Positions 1 to 7,323 of a stretch of 22,706 bases of DNA are shown piece after piece. Every line of letters starts with the position of its first letter. Position 1 is the first letter of the stretch. Both the position numbers and the translations under genes were made by a program. Origin of the DNA: JAWWBL01 sp033720975. GTDB lineage: Bacteria; Actinomycetota; Acidimicrobiia; Spongiisociales; ZC4RG35. The notes under the pieces were generated by a model. It searched no databases, was not told where the DNA came from, and was given only the letters and a program-made list of their open reading frames with translations. Location of the stretch: positions 1-22,706 of the forward strand of contig JAWWBL010000021.1 in the NCBI GenBank assembly GCA_033720975.1. Direction: 5' to 3'.

Positions 1-1
1 C

Positions 2-901
2 ACCCTCAACCTCCTGATCTACCTCCTCGAGTCGCCGCGACCGGTTACGGCCAACGAAGTTCGCAATACCGTCGCCGGGTACGGCGAGCAGTCCGACGAG
101 GCGTTCCACCGCATGTTCGAGCGGGACAAGGACGTGCTCCGGAGTCTTGGCGTTCCGATCCGCCGCGAGGCTCTAGACGGTTGGGAGGTCGACTATGGAT
201 ACACCGTCGATCCGGAGGAGTACGCGATCCCCGATCCGGGACTGACCCACGAGGAGCGTGTGGCATTGTCGATGGCCGCTCGGATCGTGCGACTGGGAGG
301 GTCAAACGCAGGTGTGGACGCGTTGCTCAAGCTGGGTGGCGTGGAGCGTGGCGCAGGACTCGAGCCGCTAGGAGCAGATCTGGGAGCCGAGGGAGACGTC
401 CTCGGCGATCTTTTCGGCGCGTTGATGGAGCGACGGGTTGTCGAATTCGAGTATCGAGGGCACCCCCGATCGGTCAAACCGTATGGGATGTCCCACCAAA
501 GGGGTCATTGGTACCTCGTTGGCGCGGTGCCAGAAGGAGAGCGGATTTACCGCGTCGATCGAATACAGAAGCTCCAGGTGGGCGCTGAGCGCCAGGCCTT
601 CAGAAAACCGCGTCGCTTCGACGTCAGAGAGGTGATGGCAACTCACCCCTGGGAGACAGGGGGCGACGAAGCGGTGACGGCAACGGTCAGGTTCGATAGC
701 GACGTCGCCTGGTGGGCGGCGCGAACCCTCAAGCTCGCCGAGCCCCATGGTGAGCTCGTGGCAGAGGTTCCCGTGGCCAACCACGACGCTTTCATCGGAT
801 GGGTGCTGAGTTTCGGCTCGTCCGCAGAGGTGCTCTCTCCTTCGTCCATCCGAGAGTCGATCAAGGAGAGGGTGGAGGAGGCTCTCGGAGGGAAGACATG
901 A
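2..901 (+). CDS. pafB: PafB, WYL-domain transcriptional regulator (5' end cut off by the window)
   Basis: The reading frame is already open at base 2 and reads TLNLLIYLLESPRPVTANEV, a winged-helix start typical of PafB. The real start therefore lies upstream, and the ATG at 113 is internal. The 299 visible residues carry the N-terminal helix-turn-helix, with a FERDKDVLRSLGVPI segment, and then a WYL domain holding the WYL triplet (HWYLVG) and the YRVDRI segment that gives the family its ligand-sensing module. In mycobacteria PafB pairs with PafC to activate DNA-damage genes independently of LexA; the pair is encoded beside pafA of the Pup-proteasome system. Here pafC follows with an ATGA overlap, so the two are translationally coupled. 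pafA is expected just left of the window but cannot be seen. Mycobacterial PafB is around 330 residues, so about 20-30 residues are missing. Confidence 0.9.
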   Translation, partial: TLNLLIYLLESPRPVTANEVRNTVAGYGEQSDEAFHRMFERDKDVLRSLGVPIRREALDGWEVDYGYTVDPEEYAIPDPGLTHEERVALSMAARIVRLGGSNAGVDALLKLGGVERGAGLEPLGADLGAEGDVLGDLFGALMERRVVEFEYRGHPRSVKPYGMSHQRGHWYLVGAVPEGERIYRVDRIQKLQVGAERQAFRKPRRFDVREVMATHPWETGGDEAVTATVRFDSDVAWWAARTLKLAEPHGELVAEVPVANHDAFIGWVLSFGSSAEVLSPSSIRESIKERVEEALGGKT

Positions 902-1827
902 CCAGCAAACGAACGGTCTCGCGCCTGTCGCGGATACTCGCATTGATCCCCTATGTGCTCGAGCGAGAGTCGGCTGAAGTGACGGATGTGCTCGAGAGAT
1001 TCGGGTACACGCCCGAACAGCTGACGCGTGACTTGAACACAGTGTTCGTGTGTGGACTTCCCGGATACGGCCCCGGCGATCTCATGGAAGCCTTCATCGA
1101 CGAAGACGAAGTGATCATCGACGCTGCCGGGTACTTCAGCAACGCTCCTCGCCTCACGCCATCCGAGGCGCTCGGTCTTCTTGCTGCTGGTCTCACGGTG
1201 ATCGGATCAGGGCAGGGAACCCCGGCCCTGGAGCGCGCGGTGAAGAAGCTGACAGCCGTCGTAATGCCCGACGCCGAGTCGACTCTCAGCGTGGACGTGC
1301 TAAACGAGGGAGAGGTTGTCACCTCGTTTCGGGAAGCGGCCAGCGAGCAGCGGGTTGTTTCGATCTCCTATCTCTCGGTCGGAAAAGAGGAATTGACCGA
1401 GCGCGACATCGAGCCCTGGTCGGTGTTCACGGCTTTGGGTAAGTGGTACGTGACCGGCTTCTGCCGCCTCGTTGGCGACGTACGCACTTTTCGCCTGGAC
1501 AGGGTCAAGACATGGAGCGTTGGGGACGAGGCCTTCGAGCGGCCCGAAGAAGTGCCCGAGCCCGGCGTTGGCTACGTCCCGTCGGTTGACGACGTCGTAT
1601 GTGAGATCTCGCTGGCTGCTCCGGCACGCTGGGTCATGGAGTACTACCCGGTGGAGGTGCTTCGCGAAGGCCCGCGCAGCACCAGAGTGCGCTTTTCGTC
1701 GCCCGACGTCGAAGTTCCAGCCCGGCTCCTCCTACGTTTGGGCGGCACTGCAACCCTCGTCGAAGGCGAAGCCGTCCGTCGCCGCGTTGAGGAATTGGGC
1801 AACGAGCTCCTCACCAGGTACCAATAA
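898..1827 (+). CDS. pafC: PafC, WYL-domain transcriptional regulator
   Basis: This 309-residue protein starts at ATG 898, inside the pafB stop (ATGA overlap). An earlier in-frame start at 799 would overlap pafB by about 100 bases and is rejected. The N-terminal part (SRLSRILALIPYVLER onward) looks like the PafC winged helix. The C-terminal half is a WYL domain with KWYVTGF and TFRLDRV, where the central triplet is WYV rather than WYL. PafB and PafC form a heteromeric activator of the mycobacterial DNA-damage regulon. Size and adjacency match the mycobacterial gene (Rv2095c). The gene ends in TAA, followed by an 83-base gap with only a weak 5-bp inverted repeat at 1827-1840, so transcription may continue into the zinc-ribbon gene. 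Confidence 0.9.
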   Translation: MTSKRTVSRLSRILALIPYVLERESAEVTDVLERFGYTPEQLTRDLNTVFVCGLPGYGPGDLMEAFIDEDEVIIDAAGYFSNAPRLTPSEALGLLAAGLTVIGSGQGTPALERAVKKLTAVVMPDAESTLSVDVLNEGEVVTSFREAASEQRVVSISYLSVGKEELTERDIEPWSVFTALGKWYVTGFCRLVGDVRTFRLDRVKTWSVGDEAFERPEEVPEPGVGYVPSVDDVVCEISLAAPARWVMEYYPVEVLREGPRSTRVRFSSPDVEVPARLLLRLGGTATLVEGEAVRRRVEELGNELLTRYQ

Positions 1828-1910
1828 GGTCGATAGACCTATCACCCCGCCTTCAGTCACACCTGATCACTGCCGATCACACCATTCGTATGGGAGACCG
1901 GAGATCAGAT

Positions 1911-2201
1911 ATGACGACCATCAAGACCACATGCGCCCGGTGCGGAGACATTCACCTCACTCCCGGACAAGTTTCATTGGAGCTCCGCCCTGGCGGACGG
2001 GAGGGCGACTATTTCTTTGCCTGCCCAACTTGCACAGACATTCAGAGTCGCCCCGCCAACGCTCGAGTGGTCAGTGTTCTTCTGGCAACCGGTGTTCAGT
2101 TCCAAGTGGTCAACCCAGACCCGATCAGCGAGACAGAGATTGACGCGTTCGTAGCCGCCCTCGACTCGGAGCCAGATCCGCTCCGTCTCCTGGCCGGCTA
2201 G
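1911..2201 (+). CDS. Small zinc-ribbon-like hypothetical protein
   Basis: This is a 96-residue protein of unknown function. ATG 1911 is chosen over the in-frame ATG at 1890 because a GGAG Shine-Dalgarno (1900-1903) sits 7 bases before it and the protein then begins MTTIKTTCARCG. Two CxxC knuckles, C8/C11 and C38/C41, about 26 residues apart, should bind one zinc ion. After them comes a short region (VVSVLLATGVQF) and an acidic tail. Similar short proteins, starting with a TTCxxCG knuckle followed by a FxCPxC knuckle, occur widely in actinobacteria, but I know no assigned role. It lies between pafC and the tat genes, where mycobacteria have no such gene. A strong terminator hairpin follows, so it probably ends the paf transcript. 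Confidence 0.8.
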   Translation: MTTIKTTCARCGDIHLTPGQVSLELRPGGREGDYFFACPTCTDIQSRPANARVVSVLLATGVQFQVVNPDPISETEIDAFVAALDSEPDPLRLLAG

Positions 2202-2245
2202 GACCACGGCGGGCGCTTCCAGGGCAGGGCGCTCCCCGGACGAAG

Positions 2246-2283
2246 CGAAGGTGACGGCTGCGGTCGTCACCTTCGTGCTATTT
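2246..2283 (+). terminator. Rho-independent-type terminator after the zinc-ribbon gene
   Basis: A perfect 11-bp inverted repeat, CGAAGGTGACG (2246-2256) and CGTCACCTTCG (2265-2275), encloses an 8-base loop. A flanking G and T (2245 and 2276) can add a G-U pair. The 3' side continues TGCTATTT, a modest U-rich tail. It sits 44 bases after the zinc-ribbon stop and just before the tatB promoter, so it most likely separates the paf unit from the tat unit. The tail is weaker than in classical terminators. Confidence 0.75.
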
Positions 2284-2298
2284 CAGCCTCCCCACCCC

Positions 2299-2304
2299 TA
2301 CCAT
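2299..2304 (+). promoter_or_regulatory. TACCAT -10 box giving a leaderless tatB start
   Basis: TACCAT fits the actinobacterial -10 pattern TANNNT and ends 9 bases before the tatB ATG (2314). Transcription would start at or within a few bases of that codon. There is no Shine-Dalgarno before 2314 and no convincing -35 hexamer. The same TACCAT, with the same CCCACCC-rich sequence before it, precedes ispH. Confidence 0.55.
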
Positions 2305-2313
2305 CCATTAACG

Positions 2314-2661
2314 ATGCAGGGTGGAGAGCTCATCATCATCGCAATCATCGCGCTGATTGTCCTCGGACCTCAGCGGTTGCCCGACGTTGCTCGCAAGCTG
2401 GGCAGCTGGACGGCCGAACTGCGCAAGGCTGCTCGCGAGATCAAGAGGGGCCTCGAACAGGAGGTCGCTGAGATCAAGGCGCCTCTCGACGAGGTCAAGA
2501 AACCGTTACGGGAGATCCGCGGCGACCTCCGAGATGCAGATCCAAGGAAGTTCGAGTGGACCGGCCCCAAGCCCGTCTCGGGACCCACACCCGAAGATGC
2601 AATGGCTGATCTGGAGAAGATCGAAGGCGACAGCGACCCGGACGCCGAGGCATCTGAGTGA
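2314..2661 (+). CDS. tatB: Sec-independent translocase subunit, TatB-like
   Basis: This 115-residue protein begins at ATG 2314 as MQGGELIIIAIIALIVLG; an in-frame GTG at 2251 would put the terminator hairpin inside the gene and is rejected. Residues 4-18 form the single N-terminal membrane helix. The following hinge, VLGPQRLP, matches the TatB hinge (E. coli TatB also has VLGPQRLP), whereas TatA usually has FG at this place. An amphipathic helix (VARKLGSWTAELRKAAREIK) and a long charged, acidic tail follow. TatB helps TatC recognise twin-arginine signal peptides of folded export substrates. tatC follows with a GTGA overlap. The mycobacterial gene in this place is called tatA, so the A/B assignment rests on the hinge and is my inference. 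No second tatA-type gene is in the window. Confidence 0.85.
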   Translation: MQGGELIIIAIIALIVLGPQRLPDVARKLGSWTAELRKAAREIKRGLEQEVAEIKAPLDEVKKPLREIRGDLRDADPRKFEWTGPKPVSGPTPEDAMADLEKIEGDSDPDAEASE

Positions 2662-3401
2662 CCGAGGGGGCCAGAGGCGAGCCGGTTCCGGTCGAGGAGC
2701 AGAGATCCTCGCTCCTGAGCCATCTCGAAGAGCTCCGCTGGCGCGTCTTCAAGATGTTCATCGCAGTAATCGTCGGCGCGATCGCCGCGTTCGTCTTCAC
2801 CGATCAGCTCCGGGACATCCTTCAGGCACCGTTCGAATCGGCGGCACCAGGGTTCCGACTTCAGGCACTCACCGTGACCGAGGAGTGGGGCGTTCTCATG
2901 CGAGTAGCGCTCTTCGGGGGCGTCATCCTGGCCAGCCCCGTGGTCCTGTACCAGGTCTGGGCTTTCGTTCACCCGGCATTGACCAAGAAGGAGAAGAAGT
3001 GGGCCATCCCTATCGTCTCGGCGCTGGTGATCCTGTTCATCGGAGGGGTGCTGTTCGGCTATACCGTCCTGCCCAAGGGTCTCGACTTCCTGCTCGGAGT
3101 GTTCGATGAGGTCGACAACAACCTTCGTATCGGCGACTACTACTCGTTCACGCTTCGATTCCTGCTGGCGTTTGGCCTCGCGTTCTTATATCCGGTGTTT
3201 CTGTTCGCAGCCGGGGCGGCCGGCATCGTCTCCTCGGAGCAACTAGCGCGAGGCCGAAGATGGGCCGTCCTTGCAGTTGTTGTCGCTGCGGCACTCATCA
3301 CACCCACAGGTGATGTTCTCAACCTGATGATCCTGGCGGTGCCCCTCTACTTGATGTACGAGGTGACCTACTGGCTGATCAGGTTGATCCTGAAGAAGTG
3401 A
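2658..3401 (+). CDS. tatC: Sec-independent protein translocase TatC
   Basis: TatC is the polytopic core and signal-peptide receptor of the twin-arginine export system. The 247-residue protein starts at GTG 2658, overlapping the tatB stop by four bases (GTGA). Diagnostic features are the cytoplasmic HLEELR motif at residues 22-27, the YQVWAFVHPAL segment at 98-108, and ITPTGD near 214-219. Six hydrophobic segments can be placed roughly at 31-49, 78-103, 115-138, 163-190, 202-215 and 218-238, as expected for TatC. The acidic N-terminus before HLEELR is slightly long. The order tat-tatC-helicase is the same as in mycobacteria (Rv2094c-Rv2092c). It is clearly co-transcribed with tatB and helY. 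Confidence 0.97.
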   Translation: MTEGARGEPVPVEEQRSSLLSHLEELRWRVFKMFIAVIVGAIAAFVFTDQLRDILQAPFESAAPGFRLQALTVTEEWGVLMRVALFGGVILASPVVLYQVWAFVHPALTKKEKKWAIPIVSALVILFIGGVLFGYTVLPKGLDFLLGVFDEVDNNLRIGDYYSFTLRFLLAFGLAFLYPVFLFAAGAAGIVSSEQLARGRRWAVLAVVVAAALITPTGDVLNLMILAVPLYLMYEVTYWLIRLILKK

Positions 3402-5944
3402 TCGGTGCTCTGAGCGGCTTCTGGGCACAGGTGTCCTTCGAGCCCGATCGTTTCCAGAAAGACGCGGCAGAAGCGATTGCCAGTGGTTTGTCGGTGGTGG
3501 TGACCGCTCCGACTGGTGCGGGCAAGACGCTGGTCGCCGAGGCGGCAATTCACATCGCTCGCTCGCGGGGATCTCGAGCCTTCTACACCACGCCGGTGAA
3601 GGCACTCTCCAACCAGAAGTTCGGGGACCTGACCGACATCCACGGACCGGAAAACGTTGGGCTCCTCACCGGAGACAACGTCATCAACGGTGAGGCGCCG
3701 ATCGTCGTGATGACCACCGAGGTGCTCCGCAACATGGTCTATTCGAGCTCGTCCCAACTCGACAACGTGTCAGTCGTTGTTCTGGACGAGGTCCACTACT
3801 TGCAGGACCGATCCCGTGGGGCAGTGTGGGAGGAGGTGATCATCCACACTCCAAGCCGGATCCAACTCGTTTGCCTTTCTGCGACCATCGCCAACAACGC
3901 CGAGTTCTCAGGCTGGGTCGAGGAGAGGAGAGGGCCAACGCGCCTCGTCAGCACCTCAGACCGACCGATACCACTCGAATCGATGTACATGATCAAGGAC
4001 AAGATGGGTTCGGGCCAACTTCACTTGCTCCCCACTTTCACGGACAGGGATGGTCGGCGCAGACCCAACCCGAAGATCGAGCACATGCTCGGGCTCGAAC
4101 GGGGGAGGCGGCGTCGCTACAAGACCCCCAACCGAGCAGATGTCGTCGAGCGTCTCGCCGAAGAGATGATGTTGCCTTCCATCTACTTCATCTTCTCCCG
4201 GGCCGGGTGTGATGCGGCGGCTCAGAGGCTCGTGGACTCGGGCATGATGTTGACCGACTCGGGTGAGCGATCGGCCATCCGCGAGATCGTTGAGGACAGG
4301 ACCAGCCATCTCGAGGACTCTGACCTCGCTGTCCTGGGTTATTCACGGTTCGTCAGCGGGCTGGAGGCGGGCGTCGCGGCACATCACGCCGGGATGGTCC
4401 CCGCCTTCAAGGAGACTGTCGAAGAACTGTTTACGCTCGGCCTGGTGAAGGTGGTTTTCGCCACTGAGACCCTTGCGCTCGGTATCAACATGCCGGCGCG
4501 CTCGGTGGTCATCGAGAGTCTCTCCAAGTTCAACGGCGAGAGTCACGAACCGTTGCGCCCCGGCGACTACACCCAATTGACCGGCCGCGCCGGAAGACGT
4601 GGCATAGACGTCAAGGGGTTCGGAATAGTCCTCCACTCACCGTTCGTGAAGTTTTCCGATGTTGTCGAGATCGCCGATGTCGGGGCACATGAGCTCAGGT
4701 CGAGTTTCCGCCCCACGTACAACATGACTGCCAACCTGGTGGCGAACTACACCAAAGAAGAGGCAGAAGAGCTGCTCGAGGCGTCTTTCGCCACTTATCA
4801 GCGTGGGGGTGACCTCGACCGGACGGTGGCGAGCATCGAAGCCCTCGAACATCAACTCGCGCAAGAGGAGGACCTTGCCCGATGTGACCGTGGCAGCGTC
4901 GACGAGTACCTCGCCGCCATCGAGGCCGCACCTCCCGATAGGCGGCGCTCGGGAATCGGAGCTCTTCTCTCGCCCGGAGTCGTCATTGACGTCGACGGGG
5001 GCTCACGCGACGGCCGCTACGCAGTGCTCAAGCGACTCTCATCCAAGGGCGGCGCCCGGTATTTGGTCCTCTCGACCTCCGGTCGCGTTTCGACCTTGAG
5101 CTACCGGCAGATTCCGGAGACCAGCCAAACGGCGGGCCGTATCGAGCTGTCGGTGCCTTTCAAGCCGAGGGATCGCAAGTTCATCCAGGAGACTCTCCGC
5201 AAATTGCGCCGAGTCAAACAAAGGCGTTCCAATCGATCGCCCCGCATCCACACACTCGTGGAGCATCCGGTTGCTGAGTGCCCCGACGCCGCTCGTCATG
5301 TGGCTGCGCTGCGCAAAGCACGGAGGATCAGGCGCCGGCTCGATCAGTACCGCTCGTCGCTCCGTTCCACCGGTCACGGTCTCATCGGGGAGTTCCATGC
5401 GATACAGGACACGCTCGGCGATCTCGACTATCTGAACGGATGGGAGCTGACCAGCCGGGGCAAGCGTCTGCGCACCTTGTACAACGAACTTGACCTCCTC
5501 CTTGCTGAGACGATCGAGCGTGGGCTCCTCTACGGTCTCGACCCCGCTGAGCTCGCCGCCATGGTGTCGGTCTTCGTTTACGAGCCCCGCTCTGATCAAC
5601 CGTCGCCAGCCGATTGGCCAAACGAGACGTTGAGCAATCGGTGGGACGAGATCCTCGAGATCTGGGAAGAGCTCACCGGTCTCGAGACTCGCCACAAGCT
5701 GTCCCCAACGCGGAGACCGGACCCTGGATTCGGCCGTATGGCCCACCAATGGGCGGGTGGCGTGGACTTCGATGATTTGAGCATCGGCGGTCTGGCACCT
5801 GGGGACTTCGTGCGGGTGTCGCGTCAGTTGTCCGACCTCCTGCGTCAGATCCGTGACGGCATCAGAGAACTCTCCGATGACGCCCACCATGCCTTGGTTG
5901 GGGTAGACCGCGGTGTGGTGGCCGCACAAGGAATCGACCAGTGA
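3398..5944 (+). CDS. helY: HelY-like Ski2/Mtr4-family RNA helicase
   Basis: This 848-residue superfamily 2 helicase starts at GTG 3398, overlapping the tatC stop (GTGA). Motif I is APTGAGKT at residues 37-44, motif II is the DEVH box at 130-133, SAT (motif III) follows in VCLSATIANN, and motif VI is QLTGRAGRRGID from residue 393. The HHAGM segment before motif V (FATETLALGINMPAR) is typical of the Ski2/Mtr4 group. The C-terminal 150 residues, with GDFVR at 802-806 and DLLRQIRDGI, look like the DSHCT helical-bundle domain. Mycobacterial HelY (about 900 residues) has the same layout and the same position after tatC. The family remodels RNA, probably during RNA decay or processing; the exact bacterial substrate is not known to me. 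It is followed by a GTGA overlap with the lipid-kinase-like gene. Confidence 0.93.
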   Translation: MIGALSGFWAQVSFEPDRFQKDAAEAIASGLSVVVTAPTGAGKTLVAEAAIHIARSRGSRAFYTTPVKALSNQKFGDLTDIHGPENVGLLTGDNVINGEAPIVVMTTEVLRNMVYSSSSQLDNVSVVVLDEVHYLQDRSRGAVWEEVIIHTPSRIQLVCLSATIANNAEFSGWVEERRGPTRLVSTSDRPIPLESMYMIKDKMGSGQLHLLPTFTDRDGRRRPNPKIEHMLGLERGRRRRYKTPNRADVVERLAEEMMLPSIYFIFSRAGCDAAAQRLVDSGMMLTDSGERSAIREIVEDRTSHLEDSDLAVLGYSRFVSGLEAGVAAHHAGMVPAFKETVEELFTLGLVKVVFATETLALGINMPARSVVIESLSKFNGESHEPLRPGDYTQLTGRAGRRGIDVKGFGIVLHSPFVKFSDVVEIADVGAHELRSSFRPTYNMTANLVANYTKEEAEELLEASFATYQRGGDLDRTVASIEALEHQLAQEEDLARCDRGSVDEYLAAIEAAPPDRRRSGIGALLSPGVVIDVDGGSRDGRYAVLKRLSSKGGARYLVLSTSGRVSTLSYRQIPETSQTAGRIELSVPFKPRDRKFIQETLRKLRRVKQRRSNRSPRIHTLVEHPVAECPDAARHVAALRKARRIRRRLDQYRSSLRSTGHGLIGEFHAIQDTLGDLDYLNGWELTSRGKRLRTLYNELDLLLAETIERGLLYGLDPAELAAMVSVFVYEPRSDQPSPADWPNETLSNRWDEILEIWEELTGLETRHKLSPTRRPDPGFGRMAHQWAGGVDFDDLSIGGLAPGDFVRVSRQLSDLLRQIRDGIRELSDDAHHALVGVDRGVVAAQGIDQ

Positions 5945-6825
5945 GCGACTGGCTCGTCGTCGTGAACCCGACCGCCGGCCGGAAGCCAACGCCCAGTTCG
6001 TTCATCGCTGACGCGTTGAGAGCGGCCGGCGTGTCGGGAGAGATCGTCGTGCCAGGCTCCGTGGGACAAACCCGGCGTGTCATCGAGCAAGCGATTACCG
6101 ATGGACGGCCTCGCGTAGCCGTGTCCGGCGGAGATGGCACCTTCAACCTTGCGATCAATTCCCTCATGGGCGTCGCTGCAGAGTCAAGGCCGATCCTGGG
6201 AATCCTCCCTGGGGGGACGGGGTGCGACCTGCTGAAGACGTTCGCCCTACCACAGGACATCCCTGGTGCGGCCCGACATCTGGCGGGGGAAGACACCTAT
6301 GACATCGATATCGTGACCCTCGACGGGGATTGGGGGAGGAGGTATTTCGCCAACGTCGCTCAGGCCGGGGTCGGTGCTGCAGCAGCCGAAACGGCCCCAA
6401 AGATGAGCCGGAGACTCGGCGTCGCTCGCTACCCGGCGGCCTTCGGGGTTCGTCTTCCCCGCTTTCCCAAGACGCGAGTCAAGATCACCACCGAGCGACG
6501 CACCTATGAGTCGGATGCCCTTGCCGTGCTACTGGCCAATGCCCAATTCTTCGCCGGAGGGTGGAACGTCGCTCCTCGGGCCACTTTGATGGACGGTGTC
6601 CTCGATATCCAGGTGATCAACGCCAAGAAAACCCAGGCGCCGGCCCTGGTTCCCAAGGTGATCAAGGGCACTCACCTGGCCGATCCGGCAGTGAGGCGGT
6701 TCACGGCATCTGAGTTCAGCATCGAGACCGAGCACAGCTGGCCGATCGAGGCCGACGGGGACTGGCTGGGGAATACGCCCGTGCGTGGCCGGGTTGTGCC
6801 CGGCGCGATACGCCTAAAGATCTGA
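5941..6825 (+). CDS. Diacylglycerol kinase-family lipid kinase (LCB5/DagK/YegS type)
   Basis: This 294-residue protein starts at GTG 5941 (GTGA overlap with helY). It has the hallmarks of the DAGK catalytic family: VVVNPTAG at residues 6-13, the nucleotide-binding GGDGT at 63-67, and a GILPGGTGCDLLKTF segment, the family's GTxND-like loop with CD in place of ND. The C-terminal half has the beta-sandwich features of YegS/DgkB, including the VLLANAQFFAGGWNVAPRA stretch and a final EADGD segment. Members phosphorylate diacylglycerol, sphingoid bases or related lipids at the inner membrane; some actinobacterial members act on other polyol lipids, so the substrate is open. It closes the tatB-tatC-helY unit. 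The next gene has its own promoter 13 bases after this stop. Confidence 0.9.
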   Translation: MSDWLVVVNPTAGRKPTPSSFIADALRAAGVSGEIVVPGSVGQTRRVIEQAITDGRPRVAVSGGDGTFNLAINSLMGVAAESRPILGILPGGTGCDLLKTFALPQDIPGAARHLAGEDTYDIDIVTLDGDWGRRYFANVAQAGVGAAAAETAPKMSRRLGVARYPAAFGVRLPRFPKTRVKITTERRTYESDALAVLLANAQFFAGGWNVAPRATLMDGVLDIQVINAKKTQAPALVPKVIKGTHLADPAVRRFTASEFSIETEHSWPIEADGDWLGNTPVRGRVVPGAIRLKI

Positions 6826-6837
6826 ACGGGCCCGGCT

Positions 6838-6843
6838 TATACT
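6838..6843 (+). promoter_or_regulatory. TATACT -10 box for the DUF4193-nadK operon
   Basis: TATACT, preceded by GGCT, lies 30 bases before the ATG at 6874 in a 48-base gap. It is the best -10 match in the window (one change from TATAAT). No clear -35 hexamer is seen; the best placed hexamer at 17-base spacing is TAAAGA. The resulting leader would be about 23 bases. Confidence 0.55.
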
Positions 6844-6873
6844 CCCGCGCCCTCACACGAGACAGACCAAGGA

Positions 6874-7323
6874 ATGGCTGAAAAAGAAGCACCAGAGACC
6901 GAGGAGACCGAAGAGGACCTGGCTGACCTCGAGGACCTCGAGGATGACGATCTCGATCTCGACGACTCGGACCTCGACCTCGAAGACGACCTGGACGACG
7001 GGGAGGACGACGACTACGAGGAAAACGGGGACGACGACGGTGACGATGAAACCGAGGACGAAGACCACGATGAGGAGACGGCAGAAGCTCTAGAAGAGCT
7101 GGAGAGTCAAGAGCTGCAGCTCCTCGACGAGGAGGCCAACGAAGCCTTGCTCGTGGACGAGGTTCAGGAGCTTCGTGCCATGAGGCGTGAAGAGCTCACG
7201 ATGAACGTCGACGCCCAGAGCCCCAAGTCGGACGAGTTCGTCTGCCAGTCATGTTTCATGGTCAAAAGGACCAGCCAACTGGCCAACAAGCGCAAGATGA
7301 TCTGCAACGACTGTGTCGCCTGA
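6874..7323 (+). CDS. Acidic DUF4193-type protein with C-terminal zinc finger
   Basis: This 149-residue protein has two parts. Residues 3-105 are extremely rich in Asp and Glu, with runs such as DDLDDGEDDDYEE, and should be disordered. The C-terminal 30 residues, DEFVCQSCFMVKRTSQLA onward, hold C124, C127, C144 and C147 as a four-cysteine zinc-binding site. This ending closely resembles actinobacterial DUF4193 proteins such as Rv2699c, which are usually about 100 residues; the acidic part here is longer. Function is unknown. An RBS-like AAGGA touches the ATG with no spacer, which is unusual. The last 11 bases overlap the GTG start of the glycosyltransferase gene. Confidence 0.85.
   Translation: MAEKEAPETEETEEDLADLEDLEDDDLDLDDSDLDLEDDLDDGEDDDYEENGDDDGDDETEDEDHDEETAEALEELESQELQLLDEEANEALLVDEVQELRAMRREELTMNVDAQSPKSDEFVCQSCFMVKRTSQLANKRKMICNDCVA

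Noticed and set aside
113..115. ATG as the pafB start
   Set aside because: The frame upstream to base 2 reads conserved PafB helix-turn-helix sequence, so this Met is internal.
368..943. Minus-strand open frame of 191 codons opposite pafB
   Set aside because: Antisense shadow of pafB with no family features or start signals.
1827..1840. AGGTC-GATA-GACCT inverted repeat just after pafC as a terminator
   Set aside because: Only a 5-bp stem and no U tract; too weak to call.
5039..5989. Long open frame (about 316 codons) on the minus strand opposite helY and the start of the lipid kinase gene
   Set aside because: It lies entirely antisense to well-supported genes, has no recognisable motifs, and such frames are common in GC-rich codon-biased DNA.
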